Source of the DNA: Reinekea marinisedimentorum
GTDB lineage: Bacteria; Pseudomonadota; Gammaproteobacteria; Pseudomonadales; Natronospirillaceae
DNA length: 64,000 nucleotides
Assembly: GCF_004341165.1 (NCBI RefSeq)
Contig: NZ_SLZR01000002.1
Location: 186,001 to 250,000 of the forward strand
Reading direction: 5' to 3'
Positions 43,694-52,708 of this stretch are shown here, piece by piece. Each line of letters opens with the position of its first letter. Position 1 is the stretch's first letter. The notes under the pieces are model-generated. The model saw only the letters and a program-made list of their open reading frames with translations, was not told where the DNA came from and did not search any database. A program made the position numbers and the translations under genes.

Positions 43694-44955
43694 GTAAGAT
43701 TCACCAGGCCCTGCAGGAAACCAATAGCGCCGCCAACCCGCGGCAACGGCGTAATTTCAACCCCTTATCCACAACCGGTTCTGCCCGGTCAAAACGGGTC
43801 GCCGGTTATTATGGACTGGCACTGATGCTGTTCATTGCCGCCGCACTGGTTATTTTCTGGCCCGCTAAACCCAGCCCGCAAGACTTACCGCTGAGCCGAA
43901 CCGTACCGCCTCAGACTGAGGTTGATTCCGCGGCAACCGTTCAGGCCCGCGCCGAACCCATCGCTGTAACCACCGAACCTGCAACCCAGCCCGCCAGTAC
44001 TGCCGGAATGACAGCTGCAGAACCCGAAACTGGCCACACGGTCGCAGCTGAAGAAGCACCTGCCACAGAGCAGCTTCAGACCGTGCAGATCACCGAACCT
44101 TTGGTTGCCGATCCCGTGGCAGAACCGAAACCAGAACCAGAACCAGAACCAGAGCAAGCAACCGAAATCGCCCAGCCGAATCAAACGCCGGCTCAGCCTG
44201 AGGCAGCCGAAGGAATCACTGCAACCGCAACGGCGAACACAACCACCACAACGGCAACAGCCCCGCCAGTAAGAGCCGAGCCGGTCGCTGAACCTAAACC
44301 AATGCCAGTTGCCCAGCCAGAACCGACCATCCAGGCCACGACTCAGCCTGCAGCCAGCATCCAACCGGCCGCAGCGACTCAACAGCCGGTTAGCGCAATT
44401 CCGGCCAAGCCAGAGGCCGGCGCAGACCCAGTTAATCCAGAACCGGTCGCCACAGCGCAACCGGCTGAAGACGCTCCAACCTCGGTGATTCAGAAGAGCC
44501 AGGCTAAATGGCAGAGCGAGATTCAAAGCCACATTGCCAACGGCAACATGGCTCAGGCCGAGGCGCAGCTGAAGCAATGGATTGGCGCCATTCCGGGGGA
44601 TCCGACACCGAGAATCTGGCTGGCGCGCATCTATATCAGCAAAGGCCTGCATCAGGCAGCAGAGCCGATGGTCAGTGGGCTCAAAGACAATACGGAGGCC
44701 AGTGCCCTGCTGGGCATTATTTACGAAAAAACCAGTCGACCGAAACTGGCGGCCAGCACCTTCGAAAAGCTTTACCGCAGCCAACCGGAAAACAACCGCT
44801 GGCTTTTATTCTGGGCCGTGAACTCCGAAAACAGCCGTGAATTGGTAATCGCCAAAACTCTGTACCAGAATTACCTGGAACGTTTTGCTGCAGTAGATGC
44901 CGGGTTGGCACAGTTCGCGCAAAGCCGACTGCAGGCACTCGGGGGTGTTAAATGA
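43690..44955 (+). CDS. mshN: MSHA biogenesis protein MshN (TPR protein)
   Basis: This 421-residue bitopic inner-membrane protein has a short cytoplasmic segment and a membrane helix (about 39-58). A very long Ala/Pro/Thr/Glu-rich periplasmic linker (about 60-265) includes the tandem PEPEPEPE. The C-terminal TPR-like helical repeats (about 270-420) include QAEAQLKQWIGAIPGDPTPRIWLARIYISKGLHQAAEPM. The start is GTG 43690, overlapping the mshM stop. The repetitive linker codons (CAGAAC units) could allow length variation. Its role in assembly is poorly known. Confidence 0.87.
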   Translation: MSKIHQALQETNSAANPRQRRNFNPLSTTGSARSKRVAGYYGLALMLFIAAALVIFWPAKPSPQDLPLSRTVPPQTEVDSAATVQARAEPIAVTTEPATQPASTAGMTAAEPETGHTVAAEEAPATEQLQTVQITEPLVADPVAEPKPEPEPEPEQATEIAQPNQTPAQPEAAEGITATATANTTTTTATAPPVRAEPVAEPKPMPVAQPEPTIQATTQPAASIQPAAATQQPVSAIPAKPEAGADPVNPEPVATAQPAEDAPTSVIQKSQAKWQSEIQSHIANGNMAQAEAQLKQWIGAIPGDPTPRIWLARIYISKGLHQAAEPMVSGLKDNTEASALLGIIYEKTSRPKLAASTFEKLYRSQPENNRWLLFWAVNSENSRELVIAKTLYQNYLERFAAVDAGLAQFAQSRLQALGGVK

Positions 44956-45800
44956 TTTCAGCAGAAGCCTTGTATAAGGTGCTTATTGCACAAACCGAAG
45001 ACAATTTGGATAAAACCCTGCTGCAGTTTATGTACAACGAATTGCCGAAAGACGCCAGCCTGAATGACTTCCGCGAAGAGCTGGTCGACAGCGGCCTGAT
45101 GACCTACAGCAGCGTGATGCAGATCTGTTTCAGCCAACTCTTGGTACCGCGCTCTAAGCTGCTGCTCAACCGGCTGGCAGAACACAGAAAGAACAACATC
45201 AGTTTTGTACCGCAAACGCACGAACATAAGTTTCAGATCGGTGAAGACGACCAGCTGAGCACCAGCGTGGTATTGGGTGACGGTGAGCTGAACATTAAAA
45301 TTCCCCGGTCTGACCTGAGCATCCTGCCGTTTATCCATTCGGACGAAAAACAGGCGGTGATGCTGGCCGATGACATGGCAAACCTGAATGAACTGAAGGA
45401 ATGTGAGCTGATCCTGCTGGAAACCGCCGACTCCTTTCCATCGTCAATCGCCTCCGGCATTTCGCTGTGCTGGCTGTACCTTTCCACCGGCAAATACAAA
45501 GAGGTGGAAACCTGGGCCTACCGCCTGCTTGAGCACCATGAAGGCAACGTTATTTGCCTGCGCATGCTGGCCATTGCCGAACAGGCCAGCAACAAGCACC
45601 TGATGGCCATGTCCAACTACCAGCATTTGCTGATCAGCAAACACGTCAGCCCGCTGTGGTATTTACTGCTCGGTTACTCGCAGCAGAAAACCGGCTGTAA
45701 CGCCGAGGCCATAGAAAGCTACCGTACCTTTTTACAGCTTGGTAAGTTTGAAGATTACTATCCGTTCGCCAGGCAACAACTGAAAGAGTTAACCGCATGA
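44952..45800 (+). CDS. Extra gene in the MSHA operon, TPR-like, unknown
   Basis: The 282-residue soluble protein is inserted between mshN and mshE, overlapping both by four bases (ATGA at each end), so its synthesis is tied to the machine. The N-terminal half is mixed (LYKVLIAQTEDNLDKTLLQFMYNELP; SVVLGDGELNIKIPRSDLSILPF). The C-terminal half forms at least three TPR-like helix pairs (GISLCWLYLSTGKYKEVETWAYRLLEHHEGN..., WYLLLGYSQQKTGCNAEAIESYRTFLQLG). No signal peptide or membrane helix is visible, so it is cytoplasmic, possibly an MshE regulator or adaptor. I know no named MSHA gene at this position. Confidence 0.8.
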   Translation: MISAEALYKVLIAQTEDNLDKTLLQFMYNELPKDASLNDFREELVDSGLMTYSSVMQICFSQLLVPRSKLLLNRLAEHRKNNISFVPQTHEHKFQIGEDDQLSTSVVLGDGELNIKIPRSDLSILPFIHSDEKQAVMLADDMANLNELKECELILLETADSFPSSIASGISLCWLYLSTGKYKEVETWAYRLLEHHEGNVICLRMLAIAEQASNKHLMAMSNYQHLLISKHVSPLWYLLLGYSQQKTGCNAEAIESYRTFLQLGKFEDYYPFARQQLKELTA

Positions 45801-47578
45801 CAGCACAGACGCCCAACATGGCATCGACCAAAAAGAAAGTCCGGCTAGGTGACCTACTGGTTGAAGCCGGAGCCATCACCGAAGGCCAGCTTCACCTGGC
45901 CCTTCAGGAGCAAAAGGTTACCGGCAAAAAGCTGGGCCGTGCACTGGTGGATATGGGTGTTCTGAAAGAGCAGCAGATGCTGCAGACACTGTCTCAACAC
46001 CTTGATTTTCCGTTTGTGGAATTGCGTCAGTTCCAGCTCAAGAACGAGCTGATGCTACGACTGGATGAATCTCTGGCACGCCGCTTCCGCTGCCTGATCC
46101 TCTCTGAACACGAAGGTGGTGTGCTGCTGGCCATGGCCGACCCACTCGACCTGCTGGCGATCGATGAGGTTGAAAAAGCCTTGGCGTGCCCGGTTTCGCC
46201 GGCGATTGTGCGCGAAACGGAAATCCTCGCCACTCTCGATGTGGTTTACCGCAACACCAGCGTGATCGAATCGCTCGCCGGCCAGCTCGATGAAGCCCTG
46301 TCCGACAGCGATTTTGACCTGGCAAATCTCGATGGCGGTGATGACCTGCAGGATGCGCCGGTGGTTCGCCTGCTGCAATCGGTTCTGGAAGATGCCGTCA
46401 CCATGAACGCCTCAGATATTCACATCGAGCCGGATGAGGCGGTGTTCCGTATCCGTATGCGTATAGACGGTGTATTGCAGGAGCAGGTCATTAAAGAAAA
46501 ACGCGTCGCCTCGGCACTGGTGATGCGCCTGAAGATTATGTCGAACCTGGATATTTCTGAGCGCCGGCTGCCACAGGACGGCCGCTTCAACGTGCGCATC
46601 AAGAACAAATCGGTCGATATCCGTATTTCCACCATGCCGGTTCAGTTTGGTGAGTCGGTGGTGATGCGTTTGCTTGACCAATCCTCCGGGGTACAGACGC
46701 TGCAGCAGCTGGGTATGCCGGAAGAGATCCGCCAGCGCTTTGAGGTCATGATTGGCCGGCCACACGGACTAATCCTGGTGACCGGCCCAACGGGTAGCGG
46801 TAAAACCACCACGCTGTACTCGGCCCTGTCTATTCTGAACACACCGAAACGTAAGATTATCACCGCAGAAGACCCGATCGAATACCGCATCAGCCGTATT
46901 AATCAGGTGCAGGTGAACCCGAAGATCGACCTCAGCTTTGCCAAGATTCTGCGCAGCGCTTTGCGACAGGACCCGGATATCGTGTTCATCGGCGAGATGC
47001 GTGATGAAGAAACGGTCTCCATCGGAGTGCGTGCGGCCATGACCGGTCACCTGGTCATGAGTACGCTGCACACCAACGATGCGGTTTCCAGCGCCATTCG
47101 CCTGGCCGATATGGGTGTTGAGCCTTACATGGTCGCTTCGGCACTGCGCGGTATTCTGGCGCAACGGCTGTTGCGTAAAGTCTGCCCGGAATGCCAGCGC
47201 CCGCACGAGCCGGATGCCCGCGAAAAGATGTGGCTACAGAACATGGCCGATGGCAGGTTTGTTACCAGTAAGTTCACCAAGGGGGATGGCTGCTACCACT
47301 GCAACAACACCGGCTACAAAGGCCGGATTGGTGTTTTCGAATGGCTGGAGCTGGATGAAGAGACCCTTATTCCATTGCGCGATCAGGATCACAACGGCTT
47401 CATTGACGCCGCCCGCGCCAAGGAAAACTTCAAAACCATGGAAGAGCTGGCACTGGAATACGCCGAGCAGGGTATTACCGATCTGGAAGAGGTGTTCCGC
47501 ATCTCCATTGATCTGGATGATTTTGAAGGTGACCGGCCCTATCTTGGTGTAGATAAGCTGGAGCCGGACCATGGCTGA
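45797..47578 (+). CDS. mshE: MSHA pilus extension ATPase MshE (GspE/PilB family)
   Basis: The 593-residue cytoplasmic hexameric ATPase powers pilus extension. The N-terminal MshEN domain (about 14-160) starts RLGDLLVEAGAITEGQLHLAL and in Vibrio MshE binds cyclic di-GMP. The paired RLGxxL...L-x2-A pattern is recognisable (KKVRLGDLLVEAGAIT and LGRALVDMGVLKEQQMLQTL). Walker A GPTGSGKTTTLYS (about 330), Asp box, Walker B EMRDEET and His box TLHTND follow, then a C-terminal tetracysteine CPEC...CYHC. It overlaps its neighbours on both sides. Cyclic di-GMP control is inferred from the family. Confidence 0.93.
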   Translation: MTAQTPNMASTKKKVRLGDLLVEAGAITEGQLHLALQEQKVTGKKLGRALVDMGVLKEQQMLQTLSQHLDFPFVELRQFQLKNELMLRLDESLARRFRCLILSEHEGGVLLAMADPLDLLAIDEVEKALACPVSPAIVRETEILATLDVVYRNTSVIESLAGQLDEALSDSDFDLANLDGGDDLQDAPVVRLLQSVLEDAVTMNASDIHIEPDEAVFRIRMRIDGVLQEQVIKEKRVASALVMRLKIMSNLDISERRLPQDGRFNVRIKNKSVDIRISTMPVQFGESVVMRLLDQSSGVQTLQQLGMPEEIRQRFEVMIGRPHGLILVTGPTGSGKTTTLYSALSILNTPKRKIITAEDPIEYRISRINQVQVNPKIDLSFAKILRSALRQDPDIVFIGEMRDEETVSIGVRAAMTGHLVMSTLHTNDAVSSAIRLADMGVEPYMVASALRGILAQRLLRKVCPECQRPHEPDAREKMWLQNMADGRFVTSKFTKGDGCYHCNNTGYKGRIGVFEWLELDEETLIPLRDQDHNGFIDAARAKENFKTMEELALEYAEQGITDLEEVFRISIDLDDFEGDRPYLGVDKLEPDHG

Positions 47579-48815
47579 ATTCTTCTATCGCGGCAGAAAT
47601 GAATCCGGCCAGCCGGTTGAGGGCACGCTGCAGGGCAACTCCAAATCCAATGTTATTCAGCAGTTGAAGCGCCAGAACATTGTTGCCACCTTTGTCGATA
47701 GCGCCGAAGGTAAGCATAGCCGCGGTTTGAAAACCTCCGGCACCGACATCGATCTCAAAAGTCTGTTTAAGAAGAAAAAGGTCTCTCTGGATGAGCTGAT
47801 TATGTTCAGCCGCCAGATGTACGCCCTAACCCGAGCCGGCATCCCGTTGATCCGCGCCATTAATGGCTTGGCCGATGCGTCCCGCTCTCCGCTACTGGGT
47901 GAGATTCTGCGCGACATCTCCCGCAGCCTGACCCAGGGCACCACGCTATCGAATGCCTTTCGCGTGCATATCGATACCTTTGGTGAGCTGTTTATTGCCA
48001 TGATCCGCATGGGTGAAACCACCGGCCGCCTCGACTCGGCCTTTGCGCAATTGATTGATCACCTGGAGCTGGAAAAAGACACCCGTAAAAAGATTGTCGC
48101 GGCTACCCGCTACCCGATCATCGTTTGCGTATTTATCTTTATTGCCCTGTTTATTATCAACCTGTTCGTTATTCCGCAGTTCTCCAGCCTGTTTTCCAAA
48201 CTCGGGGCTGACCTGCCGCTGCCCACCATCATTCTGATTGGCACCTCCAACTTCATGCAGAAGTTCTGGCTACCAATTTTAATTGCGGTTGGCATTGCCA
48301 TCTATGCATTTCTGCGCTGGAAAAAAACACCTGAAGGTCATTTGCAATGGGATCGCTTCATCCTAAAAATCCCCATTCTGGGGGCCGTTTTTGAGCGTGT
48401 CGCGCTGGGGCGATTCGCCCGGCCCTTCGCCATGATGCTCGAGGCGGGTATTCCACTGATGCAGGCACTGACCGTAACCTCACGCACGGTTGGTAACGAG
48501 CACATCGGCCAGGGTGTGGAAGGCATGATTCACGGCATTGAGCGCGGCGAATCCCTGCTGGCAACCGCATCGGCGAGCGGCATGTTTAACTCGCTGATCC
48601 TGCAGATGATCGCGGTGGGTGAAGAATCCGGTAACGTCTCCGGGCTGCTCACCGATATCGCCGACTTTTACGAACAGGAAGTGGAATACGACCTTAAACG
48701 CATGGCCGAACTGATCGAGCCGTTCCTGCTCATCTTCATGGGCATCATGGTGCTGATACTGGCACTGGGCGTCTTCCTGCCTATGTGGGAACTGGGCTCC
48801 GCCTACACTTCGTAA
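47571..48815 (+). CDS. mshG: MSHA platform protein MshG (GspF/PilC family)
   Basis: The 414-residue polytopic protein begins MAEFFYRGRNESGQPVEGTLQG, the GspF family opening. It has two repeated GspF domains (about 80-200 and 280-400) and three membrane helices (about 178-200, 228-246, 380-402). LIMFSRQMYALTRAGIPLIRAI and RFARPFAMMLEAGIPLMQAL are the paired motifs. Its start overlaps mshE by eight bases. It is the last recognisable msh gene; mshF, mshB, mshA, C, D, O, P and Q are absent downstream. Confidence 0.92.
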   Translation: MAEFFYRGRNESGQPVEGTLQGNSKSNVIQQLKRQNIVATFVDSAEGKHSRGLKTSGTDIDLKSLFKKKKVSLDELIMFSRQMYALTRAGIPLIRAINGLADASRSPLLGEILRDISRSLTQGTTLSNAFRVHIDTFGELFIAMIRMGETTGRLDSAFAQLIDHLELEKDTRKKIVAATRYPIIVCVFIFIALFIINLFVIPQFSSLFSKLGADLPLPTIILIGTSNFMQKFWLPILIAVGIAIYAFLRWKKTPEGHLQWDRFILKIPILGAVFERVALGRFARPFAMMLEAGIPLMQALTVTSRTVGNEHIGQGVEGMIHGIERGESLLATASASGMFNSLILQMIAVGEESGNVSGLLTDIADFYEQEVEYDLKRMAELIEPFLLIFMGIMVLILALGVFLPMWELGSAYTS

Positions 48816-48882
48816 CCCGCCACCACGCTTTTAAAAAAAAACGCCTAAACTTATGGCTAAAGCCTTAAGTTCAGGAGCCTTC

Positions 48883-49854
48883 ATGCCTGCAAAGAACGCT
48901 TCCGCCAAAACCGTTTCACTGGTATTGGGCAGCGGTGGTGCGCGCGGTATGGCGCACATCGGTGTCATTCGCTGCTTGGAAGATCAGGGTTATGAAATTA
49001 CCAACATTGCCGGCGCCAGCATCGGCGCGCTGGTCGGCGGTTTTTATGCCGCCGGGCAATTGGATAAATTTCAAAGCTGGGTATGCGCTCTGGATCGCAG
49101 AGACGTGCTCGGTCTGCTCGACCTGAGCTTTACCGGCGGCGGCATATTCAAGGGTGACAAGGTTATGGAAGCCCTGCGGGCGCTGATTAAGGACAGCACC
49201 ATCGAGCGCCTGCCGATCGATTTCACCGCGGTTGCCGTTGATCTGGATCGCCAGAAGGAGGTTTGGTTCCGCGATGGCAGCCTGTTTGAGGCCATCCGCG
49301 GCTCTATTGCCATTCCCACGATCTTCAAGCCGCACCACTACCGCGGCATGCTGTTGGTCGATGGCGGCGTTTTAAACCCGGTGCCGGTTTCAGCCACGAT
49401 GCAGCACATTACCGATCTAACCGTCGCCGTAAACCTGAACTCGCGGCGCTCACAGTTTGCAGAACCCTTCCGCGCGTCTAAAGCACATGTTTCGCTGAAT
49501 CAGGCCTCACAGAATTCGGTTCAGCGCGCCATTCGCCGTTTCATAGAGCGCTGGAATAAAGAAGACGAATTTGAGCATACGCCGACCAGCCAGTTCAGTA
49601 CCCTGGAGTTGTTGAACCGCAGCGTGGAAACCATGCAGAACATCATTGCGCACATGAAGCTTTCGGCTGACCTGCCGGAGGTTGTCATCGAAGTGCCGCA
49701 CGATTGCGGCGGCCTGTTTGATTATCATCTGGCCGATGAAATTATTGAGCAGGGCTATGCCCTCTGCCTCGAAGCATTAATACGCTATGAGGCCATCGGT
49801 AAGGCGGAGCAGCAGACGATATCCTCTGCCGAGGTTGATCTCGACGAAAGCTAG
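48883..49854 (+). CDS. Patatin-like phospholipase, RssA-type
   Basis: This 323-residue serine hydrolase has the oxyanion motif GSGGARGMAHIG (about 16-27), nucleophile GASIG (Ser46) and the catalytic aspartate in DGG (Asp160), so the Ser-Asp dyad is intact. Relatives such as RssA act on phospholipids or acyl esters near the inner membrane. ATG 48883 is chosen for AGGAG six bases upstream; the frame is open to 48853 without a ribosome binding site. It lies 67 bases after mshG and may be read through from the pilus operon. The C-terminal 90 residues are acidic and variable. Confidence 0.9.
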   Translation: MPAKNASAKTVSLVLGSGGARGMAHIGVIRCLEDQGYEITNIAGASIGALVGGFYAAGQLDKFQSWVCALDRRDVLGLLDLSFTGGGIFKGDKVMEALRALIKDSTIERLPIDFTAVAVDLDRQKEVWFRDGSLFEAIRGSIAIPTIFKPHHYRGMLLVDGGVLNPVPVSATMQHITDLTVAVNLNSRRSQFAEPFRASKAHVSLNQASQNSVQRAIRRFIERWNKEDEFEHTPTSQFSTLELLNRSVETMQNIIAHMKLSADLPEVVIEVPHDCGGLFDYHLADEIIEQGYALCLEALIRYEAIGKAEQQTISSAEVDLDES

Positions 49855-49856
49855 TA

Positions 49857-50864
49857 CTAACGGCCGTCGGCATCCCAGCTGAACGCCAGTGAGCCAATAG
49901 CGAGGAACACCGCCCCCATAATCGCCATAATCCACAGGTGGTAGCTGACCGCAGCCAGATCGGCACCGTCGGTCATAATGGCACGCGATGCCTGCACTAG
50001 ATGCGTCAGCGGTAAAAACTGCGACAACTTGTGCACCACATGCGGCGCACCTTCCAGACTGAACCAGACTTCCGATAAGCCCATCATCGGCCAGGTCGCC
50101 ATATTCAGCAGGCCACCGGTAAACTCTTCGCTGCGCAGCCTTGAAGCCACCAGCAAGCCGAGGCTGACCAGCGAAAAGGCACCCAGAAAGATGGTCAGCA
50201 TCAACAGCAGAACACTGCCCAGCATCAGGGTATTGAGCAATAACCGCGCACCGAGGAACAGAATCAGCGCGACCGCCAGCACCATCAGAATACGCGATGA
50301 CAGCTGCGCGACAATAAATTCAAAAGCCGTCAACGGCGTGGCATTCAGCCGTTTCAGCACGCCATTTTTACGGTAACGCACGATGACATAGCCAACGCCA
50401 AACAGCGAACTGAACATGACGTTCATGCCGATGATCCCCGGCAGCACCCAATCGACGTAGCGTATCGCCTTGCCACGCACCAGGTTACGGCTAAAGCCCG
50501 GGTCCTGCGCAATCAGCAGGCGCTCGGCAATATAGCCATTACGGCTTTCTTCATTCACCCAGTACTGATAGCGGTCGATATCGATAAGCAGGTCGATCTG
50601 ATGGCGCTCTATGCGCGCCAGCGCCGGTTCGATCTCATCGTAAGGGATGAACTGAATGTGATTGAGCGACATAAACAGCGGCCGGGAGAGGTAGGCATCC
50701 TGCTCGGCCAGCACACCAACCTTAAACATCGGCTGCGACTGAGCAAAGATGTAATAGAAACCCACCAGCAGAATAAAGGGAAAGGCGATATTCCACAGCA
50801 GCGTGCTTTTATCGCGGGTGAACTCGCGGTTGCGGGCAGAGAACACAGCTAACATCCGTTTCAT
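49857..50864 (-). CDS. ABC-2 type transporter permease
   Basis: The 335-residue inner-membrane protein has six helices: one N-terminal (about 26-42), an extended periplasmic segment (about 45-160), then five helices (about 165-330). This is the ABC2_membrane layout (DrrB/NatB-like). Motifs include SARNREFTRDKSTLLWNIAFPFILL and the pre-exit LSQFLPLTHLVQASRAIM. ATG 50864 is four bases past the ATPase stop and the genes are coupled. The substrate (lipid, drug or polysaccharide) is not deducible. Its stop is two bases from the convergent patatin gene. Confidence 0.88.
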   Translation of the reverse strand: MKRMLAVFSARNREFTRDKSTLLWNIAFPFILLVGFYYIFAQSQPMFKVGVLAEQDAYLSRPLFMSLNHIQFIPYDEIEPALARIERHQIDLLIDIDRYQYWVNEESRNGYIAERLLIAQDPGFSRNLVRGKAIRYVDWVLPGIIGMNVMFSSLFGVGYVIVRYRKNGVLKRLNATPLTAFEFIVAQLSSRILMVLAVALILFLGARLLLNTLMLGSVLLLMLTIFLGAFSLVSLGLLVASRLRSEEFTGGLLNMATWPMMGLSEVWFSLEGAPHVVHKLSQFLPLTHLVQASRAIMTDGADLAAVSYHLWIMAIMGAVFLAIGSLAFSWDADGR

Positions 50865-50868
50865 TGCA

Positions 50869-51747
50869 TTACCCCCGCAATCCATGACCGGTGAGCTTTA
50901 AGAACAGGTCTTCAAGGTTGGCCTGCTTCACCTGCATACCGGTGAGCGGCACCTGCTGCTGCATCAATCTTGAGAGCGAGCTCTCCACCTGTTCACAATA
51001 GATTTCAACCTTGTCGCCGTTTTCGGCGTAAGGCTCAGTCAGGTTGCGGCCGTTCAGGTTTTGCTTGGGCAGCTCTATGACCATGCCCTTGAAGTGTTCA
51101 GCCAGCAGCACCTCCGGCTTGCCGCGCGCAATGAACTTGCCGGTATCCATGATGGCCACATCGTCACAAAGCATCTGCGCCTCTTCCATATAGTGAGTGG
51201 TCAGTACAATGGTTTTGCCACGCTGCTTGATGGCATCTATCAGGTGCCAGAAATTGCGCCGCGCCTGTGGGTCGAGCCCGGTGGTGGGTTCATCCAGAAA
51301 GATCAGATCGGGGTCGTTGACCAACGCCAGTGCCAGCAACAAGCGCTGGCGCTGACCGCCGGAAAGCATCCTCACATCTTTACCGAGAATGTCATCCAGA
51401 TTGCACAGTTCAATGATGTCCTCAATGGACGCCGGAGCCGCATAAAAAGAAGCAAACAGCCGCAGTGTTTCGCCCACACGCAGGTAATCCTGCAGCGAGG
51501 TATTCTGAAACTGAATACCAATGCGCTGACGGTTCTTTTTATTGGCCGGCTCACCAAACAGTTTTATTTCACCGCGGCTGGGTTTTACCAGGCCTTCAAG
51601 CATTTCAATGGTGGTTGTCTTACCGGCACCGTTAGGCCCGAGCAGACCAAAACAGACACCCTCAGTAACAGAAAAGCTCAGGTCATCCACTGCGGTAAAG
51701 CGGCCAAACTGCTTACGAAGGTTGGCAACCTCAATAATTCTCGACAT
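50869..51747 (-). CDS. ABC transporter ATP-binding protein
   Basis: This 292-residue cytoplasmic ATPase has Walker A GPNGAGKTTTIEML (about 38-51), Q-loop IGIQFQNTSLQDYLRV, signature LSGGQRQRL (about 133-141), Walker B LIFLDEPTTGLD and H-loop TTHYMEEA. The DrrA/CcmA type and C-terminal extension suit a drug or lipid exporter. ATG 51747 gives the natural start MSRIIEVANLRKQF; the frame extends to 51792. It is followed by its permease and forms a two-gene export system. Confidence 0.92.
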   Translation of the reverse strand: MSRIIEVANLRKQFGRFTAVDDLSFSVTEGVCFGLLGPNGAGKTTTIEMLEGLVKPSRGEIKLFGEPANKKNRQRIGIQFQNTSLQDYLRVGETLRLFASFYAAPASIEDIIELCNLDDILGKDVRMLSGGQRQRLLLALALVNDPDLIFLDEPTTGLDPQARRNFWHLIDAIKQRGKTIVLTTHYMEEAQMLCDDVAIMDTGKFIARGKPEVLLAEHFKGMVIELPKQNLNGRNLTEPYAENGDKVEIYCEQVESSLSRLMQQQVPLTGMQVKQANLEDLFLKLTGHGLRG

Positions 51748-51880
51748 CAAATTCAACCGGATAGGTAGAAGAAAGGCTGCAAGGCTAACCAAGCCTTACA
51801 AAACTTGCCAGTGACGATACTCATTTCAGACTATTTTTTAACTGAGATCTAACGCCGTAAAAGCAAATCACTATGGTATT

Positions 51881-52708
51881 ATGATCGGCCGATTTCAAAA
51901 CAGCACAGGCTCACACCCCTTGGAAAGAATGCTCCAGATATCACCGACCTTAGCGCAAACCATTGGTCTTGAAGAAGCGCTGTTACTGCAACTGCTGCAG
52001 GATGCTCAGGCGTTTCAGGGTGGTGACCGGGTTGTTTTCAGTAACGATCAGCGCGAGGCCTTTCTGCCGTTCTGGAGCCTGAAGCAGTTCACTCTGGTGC
52101 TGAAGCGGCTCGATTCCTTAGGGCTGGTCAAGGTACGTGGCAATGGCCCGTGGCATATTCAGCTGGAGAGCATCACCGGCTCTGAGCCAGCACCCGAGCA
52201 CGAGCCTGAACCCGCTGCTGCGCCACAAGCAAAGCCGCAGGCCAAACCTGCGCCGGTTGTCCACCAGCCCGTGCCGGTCTACAACATGAACGAGACTGCA
52301 CGCATGAACGAAGCGCGGCGCCGGAATCAGTACGAAGACGATCTCTCCTACCTGAAACCGTACGAGCGCAAATCAAACGCCGTGGCAGCGCGCAAGACCA
52401 GAATGCACAACGAATGGGAGCCCAGCAGCGACTTCCCGCAGATGATCTCCTTTCACTCAATTCCACTGCAGTTTGCGCTTTCCGAACTGGCGAAATTCCG
52501 GCAGTATTACGGCGCTACTGATCGCGCAGAATTCAGCTGGGATGTTAAGTTTCTCAACTGGGTACAGCGCTCCTGGCACGATTCACTGAATACGAAAGGC
52601 CGCAATGACCGACAAAAAGCAACAGCTGGTAAGCCTGCAGACCCTGCTCGAGAACAGCGCAACCAAGTCCGGGATGCCCTCCGAAATATCCGCGATACTG
52701 ACTGGTAA
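51881..52708 (+). CDS. DnaT/lambda-O-like replication protein (probable domesticated helicase-loading partner)
   Basis: The 275-residue protein has an N-terminal winged-helix-like domain (about 17-90, SPTLAQTIGLEEALLLQLL...SLKQFTLVLKRLDSLGLVKV), like phage O-type replication proteins. A Pro/Ala/Glu linker (about 95-135) follows. The C-terminal DnaT single-stranded-DNA-binding domain (about 185-235) reads MISFHSIPLQFALSELAKFRQYY then FSWDVKFLNWVQRSWH. The ATG at 51881 lacks a ribosome binding site; ATG 51929 with GGAAAGA just upstream is an alternative. It overlaps the lambda-P-like gene by 104 bases in another frame. The pair matches the published idea of domesticated lambda O/P homologues (DopC/DopE), recalled and not checked. 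Confidence 0.8.
   Translation: MIGRFQNSTGSHPLERMLQISPTLAQTIGLEEALLLQLLQDAQAFQGGDRVVFSNDQREAFLPFWSLKQFTLVLKRLDSLGLVKVRGNGPWHIQLESITGSEPAPEHEPEPAAAPQAKPQAKPAPVVHQPVPVYNMNETARMNEARRRNQYEDDLSYLKPYERKSNAVAARKTRMHNEWEPSSDFPQMISFHSIPLQFALSELAKFRQYYGATDRAEFSWDVKFLNWVQRSWHDSLNTKGRNDRQKATAGKPADPAREQRNQVRDALRNIRDTDW

Noticed and set aside
44100-44160. Considered a CRISPR-like or VNTR array for the repeated CAGAAC units in mshN
   Set aside because: The units are six-base codon repeats within an open frame, with no spacers.
43885-44784. 299-codon minus-strand frame rich in Cys, Trp and Arg opposite mshN
   Set aside because: This composition is what the antisense of a Pro/Ala/Thr/Glu-rich linker gives; mshN is supported by position and overlaps.
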